A DNA stretch of 64,000 nt from Amycolatopsis jejuensis (lineage in GTDB: Bacteria > Actinomycetota > Actinomycetes > Mycobacteriales > Pseudonocardiaceae): the NCBI RefSeq assembly GCF_000717335.1, contig NZ_JNYZ01000008.1:124001-188000 (forward strand). Direction: 5' to 3'. Both the position numbers and the translations under genes were made by a program. Shown here piece by piece: positions 33,996 through 42,888 of this stretch (within the stretch, counting starts at the first letter, position 1; every line of letters starts with the position of its first letter). The notes beneath the pieces are model-generated. The model saw only the letters and a list, made by a program, of their open reading frames with translations, was not told the origin of the DNA and ran no database searches.

Positions 33996-34975
33996 CCGAC
34001 AGTTCCCTTCACCAGCAAGCTGTGGTGCAAACACGCGCTGTCGTGCCCCTCATGAACCGCAGCCAGCGGCGGATCCACTGCAGCACAAGCATCATCAGCC
34101 ATCGAACACCGCGGCGCGAACCGGCAACCCGGCGCCAGCTGACCCGCGGTCGGCGGCGAACCGGGGATCGCCGACAAGCGGACCTGCGCGACATGCGCAC
34201 GAGGCATCGAATCGATCAGCGCCCGCGTGTACGGATGCCGTGGATGGGTGACCAGCTCCTGCGTCGGCCCCTGTTCCACGATCCGCCCGGCGTACATCAC
34301 CGCAGTCCGGTCCGCGATGCGCGAGATCACCGCGAGGTTGTGGCTCACGAACACCACCGCCAGCCCGCGATCCCGTTGCAACCGTTCGATCAGGGACAGG
34401 ATCTGGTCCTGGATGGTCACGTCGAGCGCCGTCGTCGGTTCGTCGCACAGCAGCAGCCGTGGTTCCACCGACAGGGCCATCGCGATCATCACCCGCTGCC
34501 GCAGGCCTCCGGACAGCTCGTGCGGCCACGCCCGCATCCGTTGCCGCGGTTCAGGTACCCCGACCTCGCCCAGCAGGTCCACCGCTCGCCGCGCGGCTTC
34601 CTTCGCCGACAGGCCGCGGACCCGGGCTCCAGCCGCGACGAGGTCGCCGACCCGCATGGTCGGGTTCAGCGAGCTCATCGGCTCCTGGAACACCATCGAC
34701 ACGCCGTCCCCGCGCAAGGTCCGCGGTTCGCGCGCGTGCAGCGCACCGTCCACATCGGAGAACCGCAGCTGCCCGGTCCGCTGGTGCAAGGTCGCGGGGA
34801 GCAGGCCGAGCAGCGACCGCAGCGTCAAGCTCTTGCCGGACCCGGATTCGCCCACCAGGCCAAGACATTCGCCCGCATGCACGCGCAGCGAAACTCCCTC
34901 GACCAATACCGGGTCCATCGCCCGGCCACAGCCCACCGAGAGGTCCTCGAGGTCCAGTACACAGTGCCCGGTCAT
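33992..34975 (-). CDS. Opp/Dpp ABC ATPase, DppD-like
   Basis: The protein has 327 residues, with Walker A GESGSGKSL, signature LSGGLRQRV, Walker B LLLCDEPTTALD and a C-terminal 'CRFAPRCSMADDAC' segment typical of DppD/OppD. It overlaps the upstream permease stop and the downstream DppF start by 4 bp each, so the set is tightly co-translated. Confidence 0.92.
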   Translation of the reverse strand: MTGHCVLDLEDLSVGCGRAMDPVLVEGVSLRVHAGECLGLVGESGSGKSLTLRSLLGLLPATLHQRTGQLRFSDVDGALHAREPRTLRGDGVSMVFQEPMSSLNPTMRVGDLVAAGARVRGLSAKEAARRAVDLLGEVGVPEPRQRMRAWPHELSGGLRQRVMIAMALSVEPRLLLCDEPTTALDVTIQDQILSLIERLQRDRGLAVVFVSHNLAVISRIADRTAVMYAGRIVEQGPTQELVTHPRHPYTRALIDSMPRAHVAQVRLSAIPGSPPTAGQLAPGCRFAPRCSMADDACAAVDPPLAAVHEGHDSACLHHSLLVKGTVG

Positions 34976-35844
34976 GCTGCCTTCAACCGATCGTCGAGCC
35001 CGTCGCCGACGAGCGCGAGGCCCATGGCGAGCAGGGCGATGGCGAAGCCGGGCGCGGCGACGAGCCACCAGTTCGTCGAGATGACGCCACGGCTGGCGCT
35101 GATCATGGCACCCCATTCGGCAGTGTCGATCGGGATTCCCACCCCGAGGAAGGACAGCGTGGACAGGGCCACGATCGCGAGCCCGATGTCCACGAACACG
35201 TACACCACGGTCTGCCCGATCGCGTTGGGCAGCACGTGCCACAGCACGATCCGGCGACGCGGCAGGCCGCCGGTGGTCGCCGCACGGATGTAGTCCAGCG
35301 ACCGGACGCGGCGGATCTCGGTGCGCAGCAGCCGTGCGTACACGATCCACGAGATCACCGTGAACCCGATCAGCATCGGCACCTCACCGGGGCCGAGGAA
35401 GAACCAGCCGCTGCCCGCCCCGACCAGGCCGACCAGCGCGAGGAAGAAGATGAACAGCGGGAACGACACGATCACGTCGGAGATCCGCATGATCACCGCG
35501 TCGAGTGCGCGGCCGCCGAACCCGGCGATCATCCCGATCACGCTGCCCAGCACCGCGGGCAGGACCGTGCCGAGGATGCCGATCCGCAGGTCGATCCGCG
35601 CCGCGTAGACCAGCCGCGTCCACGCGTCGCGGCCCAGCTGGTCGGTGCCGAGCGGATGCTCCGCCGACGGCGCCGCGAGCCGGTGCAGCAGATCCTGGTG
35701 CAGCGGGTCGCCGGTGGTGATCAGCGGCGCGAACACCGCGGCGAGCACGAACAGCGCCACGATCACCCCGCCGCACACGATCTTGCCGGTGCCACGCCGG
35801 ACCGTCCGGGCCGGTTTCTCCACTTCCAGTACCGCCGCGGTCAT
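34972..35844 (-). CDS. ABC permease, DppC-like
   Basis: This 290-residue permease has an N-terminal helix (about 21-43), then 'HPLGTDQLGRDAWTRLVYAA', the DppC/OppC hallmark. The coupling loop is 'IRAATTGGLPRRRIVLWHVL'. The ATG at 35844 overlaps the DppB stop by 4 bp; longer frames are shadows. It forms the channel with the DppB-like subunit. Confidence 0.92.
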   Translation of the reverse strand: MTAAVLEVEKPARTVRRGTGKIVCGGVIVALFVLAAVFAPLITTGDPLHQDLLHRLAAPSAEHPLGTDQLGRDAWTRLVYAARIDLRIGILGTVLPAVLGSVIGMIAGFGGRALDAVIMRISDVIVSFPLFIFFLALVGLVGAGSGWFFLGPGEVPMLIGFTVISWIVYARLLRTEIRRVRSLDYIRAATTGGLPRRRIVLWHVLPNAIGQTVVYVFVDIGLAIVALSTLSFLGVGIPIDTAEWGAMISASRGVISTNWWLVAAPGFAIALLAMGLALVGDGLDDRLKAA

Positions 35845-36800
35845 CTGCGCACCGTCCTCGGGTCGAGCACCTGCACCGCAGTTTCGCCGAGGAAGTTCGC
35901 GACGACCACCCCCACCGCGAAGAGCAGCGTGATTCCTTGCACCACATACACATCCTGCTTCTGCGACGCCATCACCAGCGCGCTGCCGAGACCCGGCACG
36001 CCGAACGTCGCTTCCAGCACCACGACGCCGAAGAACAGGTACCCGACGTTCAGCGCCAGCAACGTGATCACCGGACCCAGCGCATTGCGCAGCACGTGCC
36101 GCAGCATGAGCCGCGGGCCGCGGATGCCGAGCGACACCGCCACCGCAACGTAGTCCGAGTCGAGCACCTCGATGAGGCTGGACCGCAGGCTGCGCACGAG
36201 CACCGGGGTCAGCGCGATGGCCCCGGTGACCGACGGCAGCACGAGCGACCGCACCAGCTCGCCCGGCGTCGAGCCGAGCCCGGCGACCGGGAACCAGCGC
36301 GTCTGGATGGCGAGCAGCCGGATCAGCAGGAAGCCGACCCAGAACGACGGCAGGAACAACGCCAGCAGCATGGCGAGGCGCAGCACGTGGTCGGCCACCC
36401 GGTCCCGGAACCACGCGGTGGCCCAGGCGAGCAGCAGCGTGCCGACCACCGACAGCAGCAAGGTACCCAGCATCAGCCACGCCGTGTCGGCGATGCGCTG
36501 GCCGATGATGGCGGTGACCTGCCGCCCGTCCACCGACACCCCGAGGTCGCCGCGGACCATCCGGGCCAGGTAGTCGAGGTACTGCACGGGCAGGCTGCGG
36601 TCCAGCCCCAGCTGGTGCCGCAGTGCCTGCACCGCTTCCTCGGACGCCCGCGGGCCGAGCCGCAACCGGGCCGCATCGCCCGGCGCGACCTGGGTGAGCA
36701 CGAACACGACGAGCGTCACGGCCAGCACCACGACCACCAGCTGGCCGCACTTCGCCGCGAGCGTCCTGGCGAGGCGGGCGCCTCTGCGCGAATCGACCAT
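35841..36800 (-). CDS. ABC permease, DppB-like
   Basis: About 319 residues with six membrane helices. It has 'VLTQVAPGDAARLRLGP' and 'QLGLDRSLPVQYLDYLARMV' near the N-terminus, and the EAA loop 'DYVAVAVSLGIRGPRLMLRH'. The ATG at 36800 lies 2 bp after the substrate-binding protein stop; an in-frame GTG at 36818 overlapping that gene is the alternative. Opp-type importer subunit in the cytoplasmic membrane. Confidence 0.9.
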   Translation of the reverse strand: MVDSRRGARLARTLAAKCGQLVVVVLAVTLVVFVLTQVAPGDAARLRLGPRASEEAVQALRHQLGLDRSLPVQYLDYLARMVRGDLGVSVDGRQVTAIIGQRIADTAWLMLGTLLLSVVGTLLLAWATAWFRDRVADHVLRLAMLLALFLPSFWVGFLLIRLLAIQTRWFPVAGLGSTPGELVRSLVLPSVTGAIALTPVLVRSLRSSLIEVLDSDYVAVAVSLGIRGPRLMLRHVLRNALGPVITLLALNVGYLFFGVVVLEATFGVPGLGSALVMASQKQDVYVVQGITLLFAVGVVVANFLGETAVQVLDPRTVRR

Positions 36801-36802
36801 GC

Positions 36803-38347
36803 TTACCGGTTCACCCACAGCTCATCGGCGGTGAAGACCTCGTACGGCGACGGCACGAACCCGTGCACCTTGTCCGACACCGCGTACGTCATGTCCGGCA
36901 CCGCAAGCGGAATCACCGCCGTGCTGTCGTAGGCGTACTGCTCGAACTGCTTCACCGCGTCGGTCACCGCCGGATCGTCCGCCGCGGCGTGCACCGTGGC
37001 GAGTACCTTGTCGATCGGCGCCTGATCTGCCTTGGAGTACAGGAAACCACTCGACGCGATGTACCCGAGCGGGTCGAGCGGGCTCGGCGCGAGCGCGCTG
37101 TAGGTGAACATCCCCAGCTGGAAATCGCCCTTGCCGAGCTTGTCCAGCAGGGTACTGCTCGGCACCGGCGTGACCTCCACGTTGATGCCCGCCGCCTTCG
37201 CCATCGGCACGATTGCTTGCGCCGCAAGCTTTTCCGGCCCACCGGCGTCACTGGAGACGATCAGGTGCAGCGGCGCACCGGTGTACCCGGACTCGGCCAC
37301 GAGCTGTTTCGCCTTGGCCAGATCGGTCTGACCCCAATCGCAACCAGCGCAGCTCGCAACGCCCGGAACCACCTGCGGCAGCAGGCTGGTGGCCTGCCGG
37401 GCGTGCCCGACGTAGCCGCCTTCGACCAGCGCACGGTGATCGATCGCGAGCGTGAGTGCCTTGCGCAGCTTCGGATTGTCCAGCGGCGCCGCGGAGGCCT
37501 GGGTGACGAGCACGCTCACGCCCGAGGACGGCGTACTGTGCGTCTGCCCTTGCTGGTACTGCCCGGCGAGCTCCGCCTCGACGTTGTTGACCAGGTCGAG
37601 CTGCCCGCTCTGGAACTGCAGCAGCTGCTGGTTCGAGTCGGTGACGAACTTGTAGTCCAGCTTGTCCAGCCGCGGGAGCCCGGGACGGTAGTAATGCTCG
37701 TTGCGGGTCAGGTTGATCGACTGGCTCGGCACCTGCGACTCGATCGCGAACGGGCCCGCGCCGACCGGCTGCTTCCAGAACTCCTCCGCGGTCTTGCCGC
37801 CGTAGTCCACCGGGAAGATCGCCGCGTTCGACGTGGCCAGAATGCCGATCAACGCCTTGTCCGGCGCGGAAAGCTCGAACACCGCGGTGTGCGGGTCCGG
37901 GGTGAGCACGTCGTGCACCGACTCGAAATAGCTGCCGTACAGCTCTCCGGCCCGCCACAGCCCGAAGGAGAATTTGACGTCGGCCGACGTCACCGGCGCG
38001 CCGGTGCTGAACTTCGCCGCCGGGTCGAGGGTGAAGGTGAGCGTCTTCTTCGCCGGGTCGTACTGGTAGGACGACGCCAGCCCGGGCAGCAGCTGCTTCC
38101 CGTCCGGGCTCGTCCGCAGCAGCGCGGCGAACACCTGCGCGAACACCTGGTAACTCGACACCAGCTGGGCTTCCTGCGGATTCCAGCTGTCCGGTACGTC
38201 GGACACCGCCACCGCGAGCGTGCCGCCGCGGGCCGGCGCCTCGTCACCGCCGCCGCCCGCCGAAGGCGTGCCACATCCCGCCGCGACGAGCAGTGCCGCG
38301 GCCGCCGCCAGCACCCCGCAACGAGCCCGAACCGTGCGCAGTCCCAT
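36803..38347 (-). CDS. ABC transporter substrate-binding lipoprotein, Opp/Dpp family
   Basis: The protein has 514 residues. A Sec lipoprotein signal ends in LVAAGC (Cys about 26) followed by a Ser/Gly-rich linker. The body has 'DSWNPQEAQLVSSYQVFAQV', 'LPGLASSYQYDPAKKTLTF' and 'VTSADVKFSFGLWR', as in SBP_bac_5. AGGAGG before the ATG at 38347 decides between several in-frame ATGs. It heads the module B transporter operon (binding protein, B, C, D, F). Unlike the module A protein it has no twin-arginine motif. Confidence 0.9.
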   Translation of the reverse strand: MGLRTVRARCGVLAAAAALLVAAGCGTPSAGGGGDEAPARGGTLAVAVSDVPDSWNPQEAQLVSSYQVFAQVFAALLRTSPDGKQLLPGLASSYQYDPAKKTLTFTLDPAAKFSTGAPVTSADVKFSFGLWRAGELYGSYFESVHDVLTPDPHTAVFELSAPDKALIGILATSNAAIFPVDYGGKTAEEFWKQPVGAGPFAIESQVPSQSINLTRNEHYYRPGLPRLDKLDYKFVTDSNQQLLQFQSGQLDLVNNVEAELAGQYQQGQTHSTPSSGVSVLVTQASAAPLDNPKLRKALTLAIDHRALVEGGYVGHARQATSLLPQVVPGVASCAGCDWGQTDLAKAKQLVAESGYTGAPLHLIVSSDAGGPEKLAAQAIVPMAKAAGINVEVTPVPSSTLLDKLGKGDFQLGMFTYSALAPSPLDPLGYIASSGFLYSKADQAPIDKVLATVHAAADDPAVTDAVKQFEQYAYDSTAVIPLAVPDMTYAVSDKVHGFVPSPYEVFTADELWVNR

Positions 38348-38372
38348 GCCGCCTCCTGCGTTCATAAGAAAT

Positions 38373-38380
38373 CTACGTAG
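38373..38380. promoter_or_regulatory. Palindrome CTACGTAG upstream of the module B transporter
   Basis: CTACGTAG sits in the AT-richer context AACTACGTAGATT, about 25-35 bp upstream of the binding-protein start. It could be an operator near the transcription start. A single short palindrome is weak evidence. Confidence 0.3.
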
Positions 38381-38429
38381 TTGGGAGGTTACGTCTGCCT
38401 GCATCCCGTGTCCAGCCCGGGTGCACGGC

Positions 38430-38466
38430 AAAAACCCCGGGTCCCGATCGGGACCCGGGGTTGCCG
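38430..38466 (-). terminator. Intrinsic terminator of the pnt operon
   Basis: A perfect hairpin (arms AACCCCGGGTCCCGA and TCGGGACCCGGGGTT, 38433-38462) is followed on the minus strand by TTTTT. It lies about 20 bp after the pntB stop. This is a textbook rho-independent terminator and separates pnt from the transporter operon. Confidence 0.9.
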
Positions 38467-38481
38467 GAAAGGACTAGCGGG

Positions 38482-39900
38482 TCAGAGCGCGGCGAGGATG
38501 TCGCTGACGCGGTCCTTGGCGTCGCCGAAGAGCATGGCGGAGTTGTCGCGGAAGAACAGCGGGTTCTGCACCCCCGCGTACCCCGACGCCATCGATCGCT
38601 TGAACACGACGACGTTCGCCGCCTCCCACACGGTCAGCACCGGCATGCCCGCGATCGGGCTGCCCGGGTCCTCGGCCGCGGACGGGTTGACCGTGTCGTT
38701 CGCGCCGATCACGAGGACGACGTCGGTGTCGGCGAAGTCGCCGTTGATCTCGTCCAGTTCGAGCACGATGTCGTACGGCACCTTGGCTTCCGCGAGCAGC
38801 ACGTTCATGTGCCCGGGCAGCCGCCCGGCGACCGGGTGGATGCCGAACCGGACCTCGACGCCCTTGTCCCGCAGCTTCCGGGTCAGCTCGGCCACGCCGT
38901 ACTGCGCCTGCGCGACCGCCATCCCGTAGCCCGGGGTGATGATCACCCGCGACGCGCTGGCCAGCAGCTCCGCCGCGCCCTCGGCGTTGATCTCGCGGTG
39001 CTCGCCGTAGTCCTTGTCCCCGGACGGACCGGCCTCGATCCCGAACCCGCCCGCGATCACGGAGATGAACGACCGGTTCATCGCCTTGCACATGATGTAG
39101 GACAGGTACGCACCGGACGAGCCCACGAGCGCGCCGGTGATGATCAGCAGGTCGTTCTCCAGCAGGAACCCGGACGCCGCCGCGGCCCAGCCGGAATAGC
39201 TGTTCAGCATCGACACGACCACCGGCATGTCCCCGCCGCCGATCGACGCGACCAGGTGCCAGCCGAGCGCGAGGGCGAGGACGGTGACCACGATCAGCAG
39301 CCACAGTGCCGGGCTCGCCACGAACCACGCGGTGAACCCGATGAACAGGACCACCGCACCGAGGTTCAGGAAGTTCTTGCCGGGCAGCATCAACGGCGCG
39401 GACTTGATCCGCGCGGACAGCTTCAGGTTGGCCACGATCGACCCGGTGAAGGTCACCGCTCCGATGAACACGCCGATGAACACCTCGGCGTGGTGAATCC
39501 CCAGTGTGCCAAGGAAACCCAGGTGCTGCGCCTCGGCGCCACCCGGATCGGATTCGACCTGCAGGTACCCGTTCCAGCCCACCAGCACGGCGGCGAGACC
39601 GACGAACGAGTGCAGCAGGGCGATCAGCTCGGGCATCCCGGTCATCTCGACCACGGCCGCGCGCCGCAGCCCGATCCCCGCCCCGATCACCATCGCGATG
39701 ATGAGCAACGCGATCGAGGTGCCGGTGATCTCGCCGGTGACGGCCTGGGTGATCGTCGCGATCAGCGCGACGATCATGCCCGCGATCCCGAAGTAGTTCC
39801 CCGCCCGCGCGGTTTCGTGCCGGGACAACCCCGCCAGCGCGAGAATGAACAGCAGCGCGGCCACGATGTAGGCAGCCTGGCTTGCAGTGTGCACAGTCAT
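38482..39900 (-). CDS. pntB: NAD(P) transhydrogenase beta subunit
   Basis: The protein has 472 residues. Many membrane helices fill the first about 260 residues ('[20 protein letters not shown]', '[20 protein letters not shown]'), followed by the NADP-binding domain III with '[20 protein letters not shown]', '[20 protein letters not shown]' and '[17 protein letters not shown]'. With PntA it forms the proton-translocating enzyme that reduces NADP+ with NADH. The ATG at 39900 lies 16 bp after pntA, with GAGAGG upstream. NADPH from this enzyme could feed the many oxygenases nearby; that link is an inference. Confidence 0.97.
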   Translation of the reverse strand: MTVHTASQAAYIVAALLFILALAGLSRHETARAGNYFGIAGMIVALIATITQAVTGEITGTSIALLIIAMVIGAGIGLRRAAVVEMTGMPELIALLHSFVGLAAVLVGWNGYLQVESDPGGAEAQHLGFLGTLGIHHAEVFIGVFIGAVTFTGSIVANLKLSARIKSAPLMLPGKNFLNLGAVVLFIGFTAWFVASPALWLLIVVTVLALALGWHLVASIGGGDMPVVVSMLNSYSGWAAAASGFLLENDLLIITGALVGSSGAYLSYIMCKAMNRSFISVIAGGFGIEAGPSGDKDYGEHREINAEGAAELLASASRVIITPGYGMAVAQAQYGVAELTRKLRDKGVEVRFGIHPVAGRLPGHMNVLLAEAKVPYDIVLELDEINGDFADTDVVLVIGANDTVNPSAAEDPGSPIAGMPVLTVWEAANVVVFKRSMASGYAGVQNPLFFRDNSAMLFGDAKDRVSDILAAL

Positions 39901-39916
39901 GTCAGGGCCTCTCGGG

Positions 39917-41443
39917 TCAGCTGCGGGAGAACATGGCGAGCATCCGGCGCGTGACCGCGAACCCACCGAAGATGTTGATGGTCGCGAGCAGCGTCGCCAC
40001 CGCGGCAAGCACCACCACGACCGTGTTGCCGCTGACCAGATTCAGCAATGCCCCCACCACGATGATCCCGGAGATCGCGTTCGTCACCGACATCAACGGC
40101 GTGTGCAACGCATGATGCACATTCCCGATCACGTAGTACCCGATCACGATCGCCAGCGCGAACACCGTCAGATGCGGCAGCAGCGCCGCCGGAGCCAGCG
40201 CCGCCAGCAACAGGAACACCGCCGCGATCCCGAGCACCACACCGAGGCGGCGGCCCATCGTCACGGGCTGCTTCTCCGGTTTCTCCTTGGCTGCCGGTGC
40301 CGCCGCGGGCGCTGCCGGGGCGGCAGAGACCTGCACCGGAGGCGGCGGCCAGGTCAGCTCGCCGTCCTTCACGACCGTCATCGACCGGATCACGACGTCG
40401 TCGAAATCGATGACCAGCCGGCCGTCTTTCTCCGGCGTCATCAGCTTCATCAGGTTGACGAGGTTGGTGCCGTACAGCTGCGACGCCTGCGCCGGAAGCC
40501 GCCCGGCCAGGTCCGTGTAGCCGATGATCGTGACGCCGTTGCCCGTCACGATGCTTTCACCGGCCACGGAACCCTCGACGTTGCCGCCGTTCGCCGCGGC
40601 CATGTCCACGATCACCGAACCGGCCTTCATCGACGCCACCATCTCGCCGGTGATGATCCGCGGCGCCGGACGGCCCGGAATCAACGCCGTCGTCACGATG
40701 ATGTCGACGTCCTGGCTTTGCGCGGCGTACAGCTCCGCCTCGCGTGCCTTGTAGTCGTCGCCCATCTCTTTCGCGTACCCGGTGGCGGAAACCTCCGCGT
40801 TCGGGTCCTCGATGGACAGATACTCCCCGCCGAGGCTCCTCACCTGGTCGGCCACTTCCGGGCGCGGGTCGGTCGCGCGCACGATCGCCCCGAGGCTGCC
40901 TGCCGCGCCGATCGCCGCCAGCCCGGCGACGCCCGCACCGACGACCAGCACCTTCGCCGGAGCGACCTTGCCGGCCGCGGTCACCTGCCCGGTGAAGAAC
41001 CGCCCGAACGCGTGCGCGGCCTCCACGACCGCGCGGTACCCGGCGATGTTCGCCATCGAACTCAAGACGTCCAGCGACTGTGCCCGGCTGATCCGGGGCA
41101 CCGCATCCATCGCCATCGCGGTGATCGGCCGCTTCGCCAGATCCTCCACGAGCTCCGGGTCGAGCGCCGGGGACAGCAGGCTGACCACCGTTGCCCCCGG
41201 TTTCACCGCAGTCAGCTGCTCGGCGGACGGCGCGTTGACCCCGAAGACGATGTCCGCCTCGGTGACGGCGCTGATCGTGGCCCCGGCGCCGGTGTACGCC
41301 TCGTCGAAGAACCCGGACGCCAGCCCGGCCCCCGGCTCGACGGCCACCTCGTAGCCCAGCCCGCGCAACTTGCCCACGGTCTCCGGCGTCGCGGCGACCC
41401 GCGTCTCGCCCGGCCGGGCTTCCTTGAGGACCCCGATCAGCAT
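39917..41443 (-). CDS. pntA: NAD(P) transhydrogenase alpha subunit, single-chain
   Basis: The protein has 508 residues. It starts '[20 protein letters not shown]' and has the NAD-binding motif [11 protein letters not shown] with '[13 protein letters not shown]'. An Ala/Pro linker (about 385-405) is followed by the membrane part '[20 protein letters not shown]'. It equals PntAA plus PntAB in one chain, as in E. coli, rather than the split form of some bacteria. GGAAGGAGAC precedes the ATG at 41443, so the longer frame is rejected. Confidence 0.97.
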   Translation of the reverse strand: MLIGVLKEARPGETRVAATPETVGKLRGLGYEVAVEPGAGLASGFFDEAYTGAGATISAVTEADIVFGVNAPSAEQLTAVKPGATVVSLLSPALDPELVEDLAKRPITAMAMDAVPRISRAQSLDVLSSMANIAGYRAVVEAAHAFGRFFTGQVTAAGKVAPAKVLVVGAGVAGLAAIGAAGSLGAIVRATDPRPEVADQVRSLGGEYLSIEDPNAEVSATGYAKEMGDDYKAREAELYAAQSQDVDIIVTTALIPGRPAPRIITGEMVASMKAGSVIVDMAAANGGNVEGSVAGESIVTGNGVTIIGYTDLAGRLPAQASQLYGTNLVNLMKLMTPEKDGRLVIDFDDVVIRSMTVVKDGELTWPPPPVQVSAAPAAPAAAPAAKEKPEKQPVTMGRRLGVVLGIAAVFLLLAALAPAALLPHLTVFALAIVIGYYVIGNVHHALHTPLMSVTNAISGIIVVGALLNLVSGNTVVVVLAAVATLLATINIFGGFAVTRRMLAMFSRS

Positions 41444-41460
41444 GCTGTCTCCTTCCCCGC

Positions 41461-41622
41461 TCATCGCGGCAGAGCCTGCGTCCGGTACAGGTGGGCCGGA
41501 TCTTCCCATGCCGCGGGGGCTCCGGCGGGCACCCGGCCCGTGTTCCCGGCCACCCGCGCGCCTCCGCCGCACCAACCGGCGCGTCCTGGCTGCTCCGTGA
41601 CGTTCGCCACGTCCCGCATCAT
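41461..41622 (-). CDS. Candidate 53-residue small protein upstream of pntA
   Basis: The ORF starts at ATG 41622 (or the adjacent ATG 41619), with a near-perfect AGGAGG 8 bp upstream, and stops 17 bp before pntA. The product begins '[20 protein letters not shown]' and ends '[15 protein letters not shown]'. It has one Cys, no membrane helix and no recognised domain. The strong ribosome site just after a readable promoter suggests it is translated, perhaps as a leader coupling to pntA. Without homologues it could still be chance. Confidence 0.45.
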   Translation of the reverse strand: MMRDVANVTEQPGRAGWCGGGARVAGNTGRVPAGAPAAWEDPAHLYRTQALPR

Positions 41623-41662
41623 CACGGTGACCTCCTGGTCAGGCGGCCTCGCCGCCTCCGTA

Positions 41663-41678
41663 CTAAGCGCTCGCTTAG
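41663..41678. promoter_or_regulatory. TetR-type operator dyad at the pnt transcription start
   Basis: CTAAGCG-CT-CGCTTAG is a perfect inverted repeat with 7-bp arms. It lies 6 bp downstream of the proposed -10 box, so a bound protein would cover the start of transcription. AAGCG/CGCTT half-sites are common for TetR-family repressors. The cognate regulator is not adjacent. Confidence 0.6.
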
Positions 41679-41684
41679 CGGAGC

Positions 41685-41715
41685 AGACTAGCTGCTGATC
41701 AGTCCTCAACGTCAA
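41685..41715 (-). promoter_or_regulatory. pnt operon promoter
   Basis: On the minus strand TTGACG (41715-41710) and TAGTCT (41690-41685) are 19 bp apart, a somewhat long spacer. The -35 box is near consensus. The promoter precedes the small ORF and pntA-pntB. A partly symmetric GACT...AGTC segment occupies the spacer. Confidence 0.5.
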
Positions 41716-41799
41716 GGGAAAACCGGTCATACCGCACTGTTACCCACATCACGGGCGAGCTGAATCGATCACCTTCCACAGTGGACTGCGCGCGAAAGC

Positions 41800-41821
41800 G
41801 CGGCGCCCGCCCGGGCGCCGC
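41800..41821 (-). terminator. Hairpin downstream of the MDR gene
   Basis: GCGGCGCCCG-CC-CGGGCGCCGC is a perfect 10-bp stem beginning 18 bp after the stop of the minus-strand quinone oxidoreductase gene. No long T-run follows, only CTTTC. It is likely a terminator that also insulates the pnt promoter. Confidence 0.5.
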
Positions 41822-41838
41822 TGCTCAGTCCCCGCTGC

Positions 41839-42813
41839 TCAGTCCCGTACCCGCAGGACCAGCTTTCCCATCGCCTTGCGGTTGTCGATGGCCTCCAGCG
41901 CGTCCCGGACCTCCGCGAGCGCGTAACTGCCCCCGAGCGGCGGCACGATCGCCCCGGCGGACAGCTTCGGCAGGAAGTCCTCCCACTGGCCCTGCAGGTA
42001 GCCGGGGCGGCCCAGGGCGTACGCGCCCCAGCCGACGCCCACCACGTCGAGGTTGTTCAGCAGCAGCCGGTTCACCTTGACCTCCGGGATCGACCCCGCG
42101 GTGAACCCGATCACGAGCATCCGGCCGTCCGCGGCGAGGCACCGCAGGGAGTCCGTGAACCGGTCCCCGCCGACGACGTCCGCCACCAGGTCGACGCCCC
42201 GGCCGCCGGTGGCCGTCTTGATCGCGTCCTTGAACCCATCGGCCAGCACGTATTCGTCCGCCCCGGCCGCGACCGCCATCTCGCCTTTCTCCGGCGTCGA
42301 GACCACGCCGTACACCGCTCCGGCCCCGAACGCCTTCGCCACCTGGATGACCGCGGTCCCGACACCGCCCGCCGCGCCGTGCACCAGCACCGTCTCGCCC
42401 GGTTCCAGCCGTCCCCGCCGCCGCAGCGCGAAATGCGCGGTCAGGTAGTTGAACGGGATCGCGGCCGCCTGCTCGAAGCCGAGGCTGTCCGGGATGGGGA
42501 AGACGGCGTCCGCCGAGCACGCGACCTGCTCGGCGAACCCGCCGAGAAACGGCAGCGCCGCCACCCGGTCGCCCACCCGCACGGCGGCATCGGCGGGTGC
42601 CTCGGCCACGACCCCGGCCACCTCCGCGCCCGGGATGAACGGCAGGTCCGGCTTGACCTGGTAGCGCCCCCGCGACTGCAGCACCTCGGGAAACGACACC
42701 CCGGCGGCATGCACGTCGATCAGCACGTCGCCGTCCTTGCGCACCGGCGGCGCCGCGTCCACCACGGAGACGGTCGACGGGCCCTCGAGATCCTTGATGT
42801 GTACGGCTTTCAT
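41839..42813 (-). CDS. Zinc-free MDR-family NADPH:quinone/enoyl oxidoreductase-like
   Basis: The protein has 324 residues. The nucleotide-binding motif GAAGGVGTAVIQVAK (about 145-159) and 'EVLQSRGRYQVKPDLPFIPG' near residue 45 are typical of quinone-oxidoreductase-like medium-chain reductases. No structural or catalytic zinc cysteines are present. It may reduce a quinone or an activated double bond with NADPH. A CTATCGCCGGG half-site shared with the P450/synthetase promoter region lies about 48 bp upstream, so it may belong to the same regulon. Confidence 0.88.
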   Translation of the reverse strand: MKAVHIKDLEGPSTVSVVDAAPPVRKDGDVLIDVHAAGVSFPEVLQSRGRYQVKPDLPFIPGAEVAGVVAEAPADAAVRVGDRVAALPFLGGFAEQVACSADAVFPIPDSLGFEQAAAIPFNYLTAHFALRRRGRLEPGETVLVHGAAGGVGTAVIQVAKAFGAGAVYGVVSTPEKGEMAVAAGADEYVLADGFKDAIKTATGGRGVDLVADVVGGDRFTDSLRCLAADGRMLVIGFTAGSIPEVKVNRLLLNNLDVVGVGWGAYALGRPGYLQGQWEDFLPKLSAGAIVPPLGGSYALAEVRDALEAIDNRKAMGKLVLRVRD

Positions 42814-42860
42814 ACCGGGGACTCTAGGGACGCTTTCCCCGCAACGGAAGCAGCGGGACG

Positions 42861-42878
42861 CTATCGCCGGGCCAGCGA
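42861..42878. promoter_or_regulatory. Half copy of the CTATCG dyad
   Basis: CTATCGCCGGG is identical over 11 bp to the left part of the dyad at 53073. The right arm is degenerate (CCAGCG). It is located between the LysR stop and the MDR start. It could be a weak site for the same regulator. Confidence 0.35.
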
Positions 42879-42888
42879 ACCGCGTACG

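Noticed and set aside
34459..36153. A 564-codon plus-strand frame opposite the Opp permease and ATPase genes
   Set aside because: High-GC genes leave open antisense frames. This one is low-complexity and rich in His, Arg and Pro, while the opposite strand holds complete conserved ABC genes.
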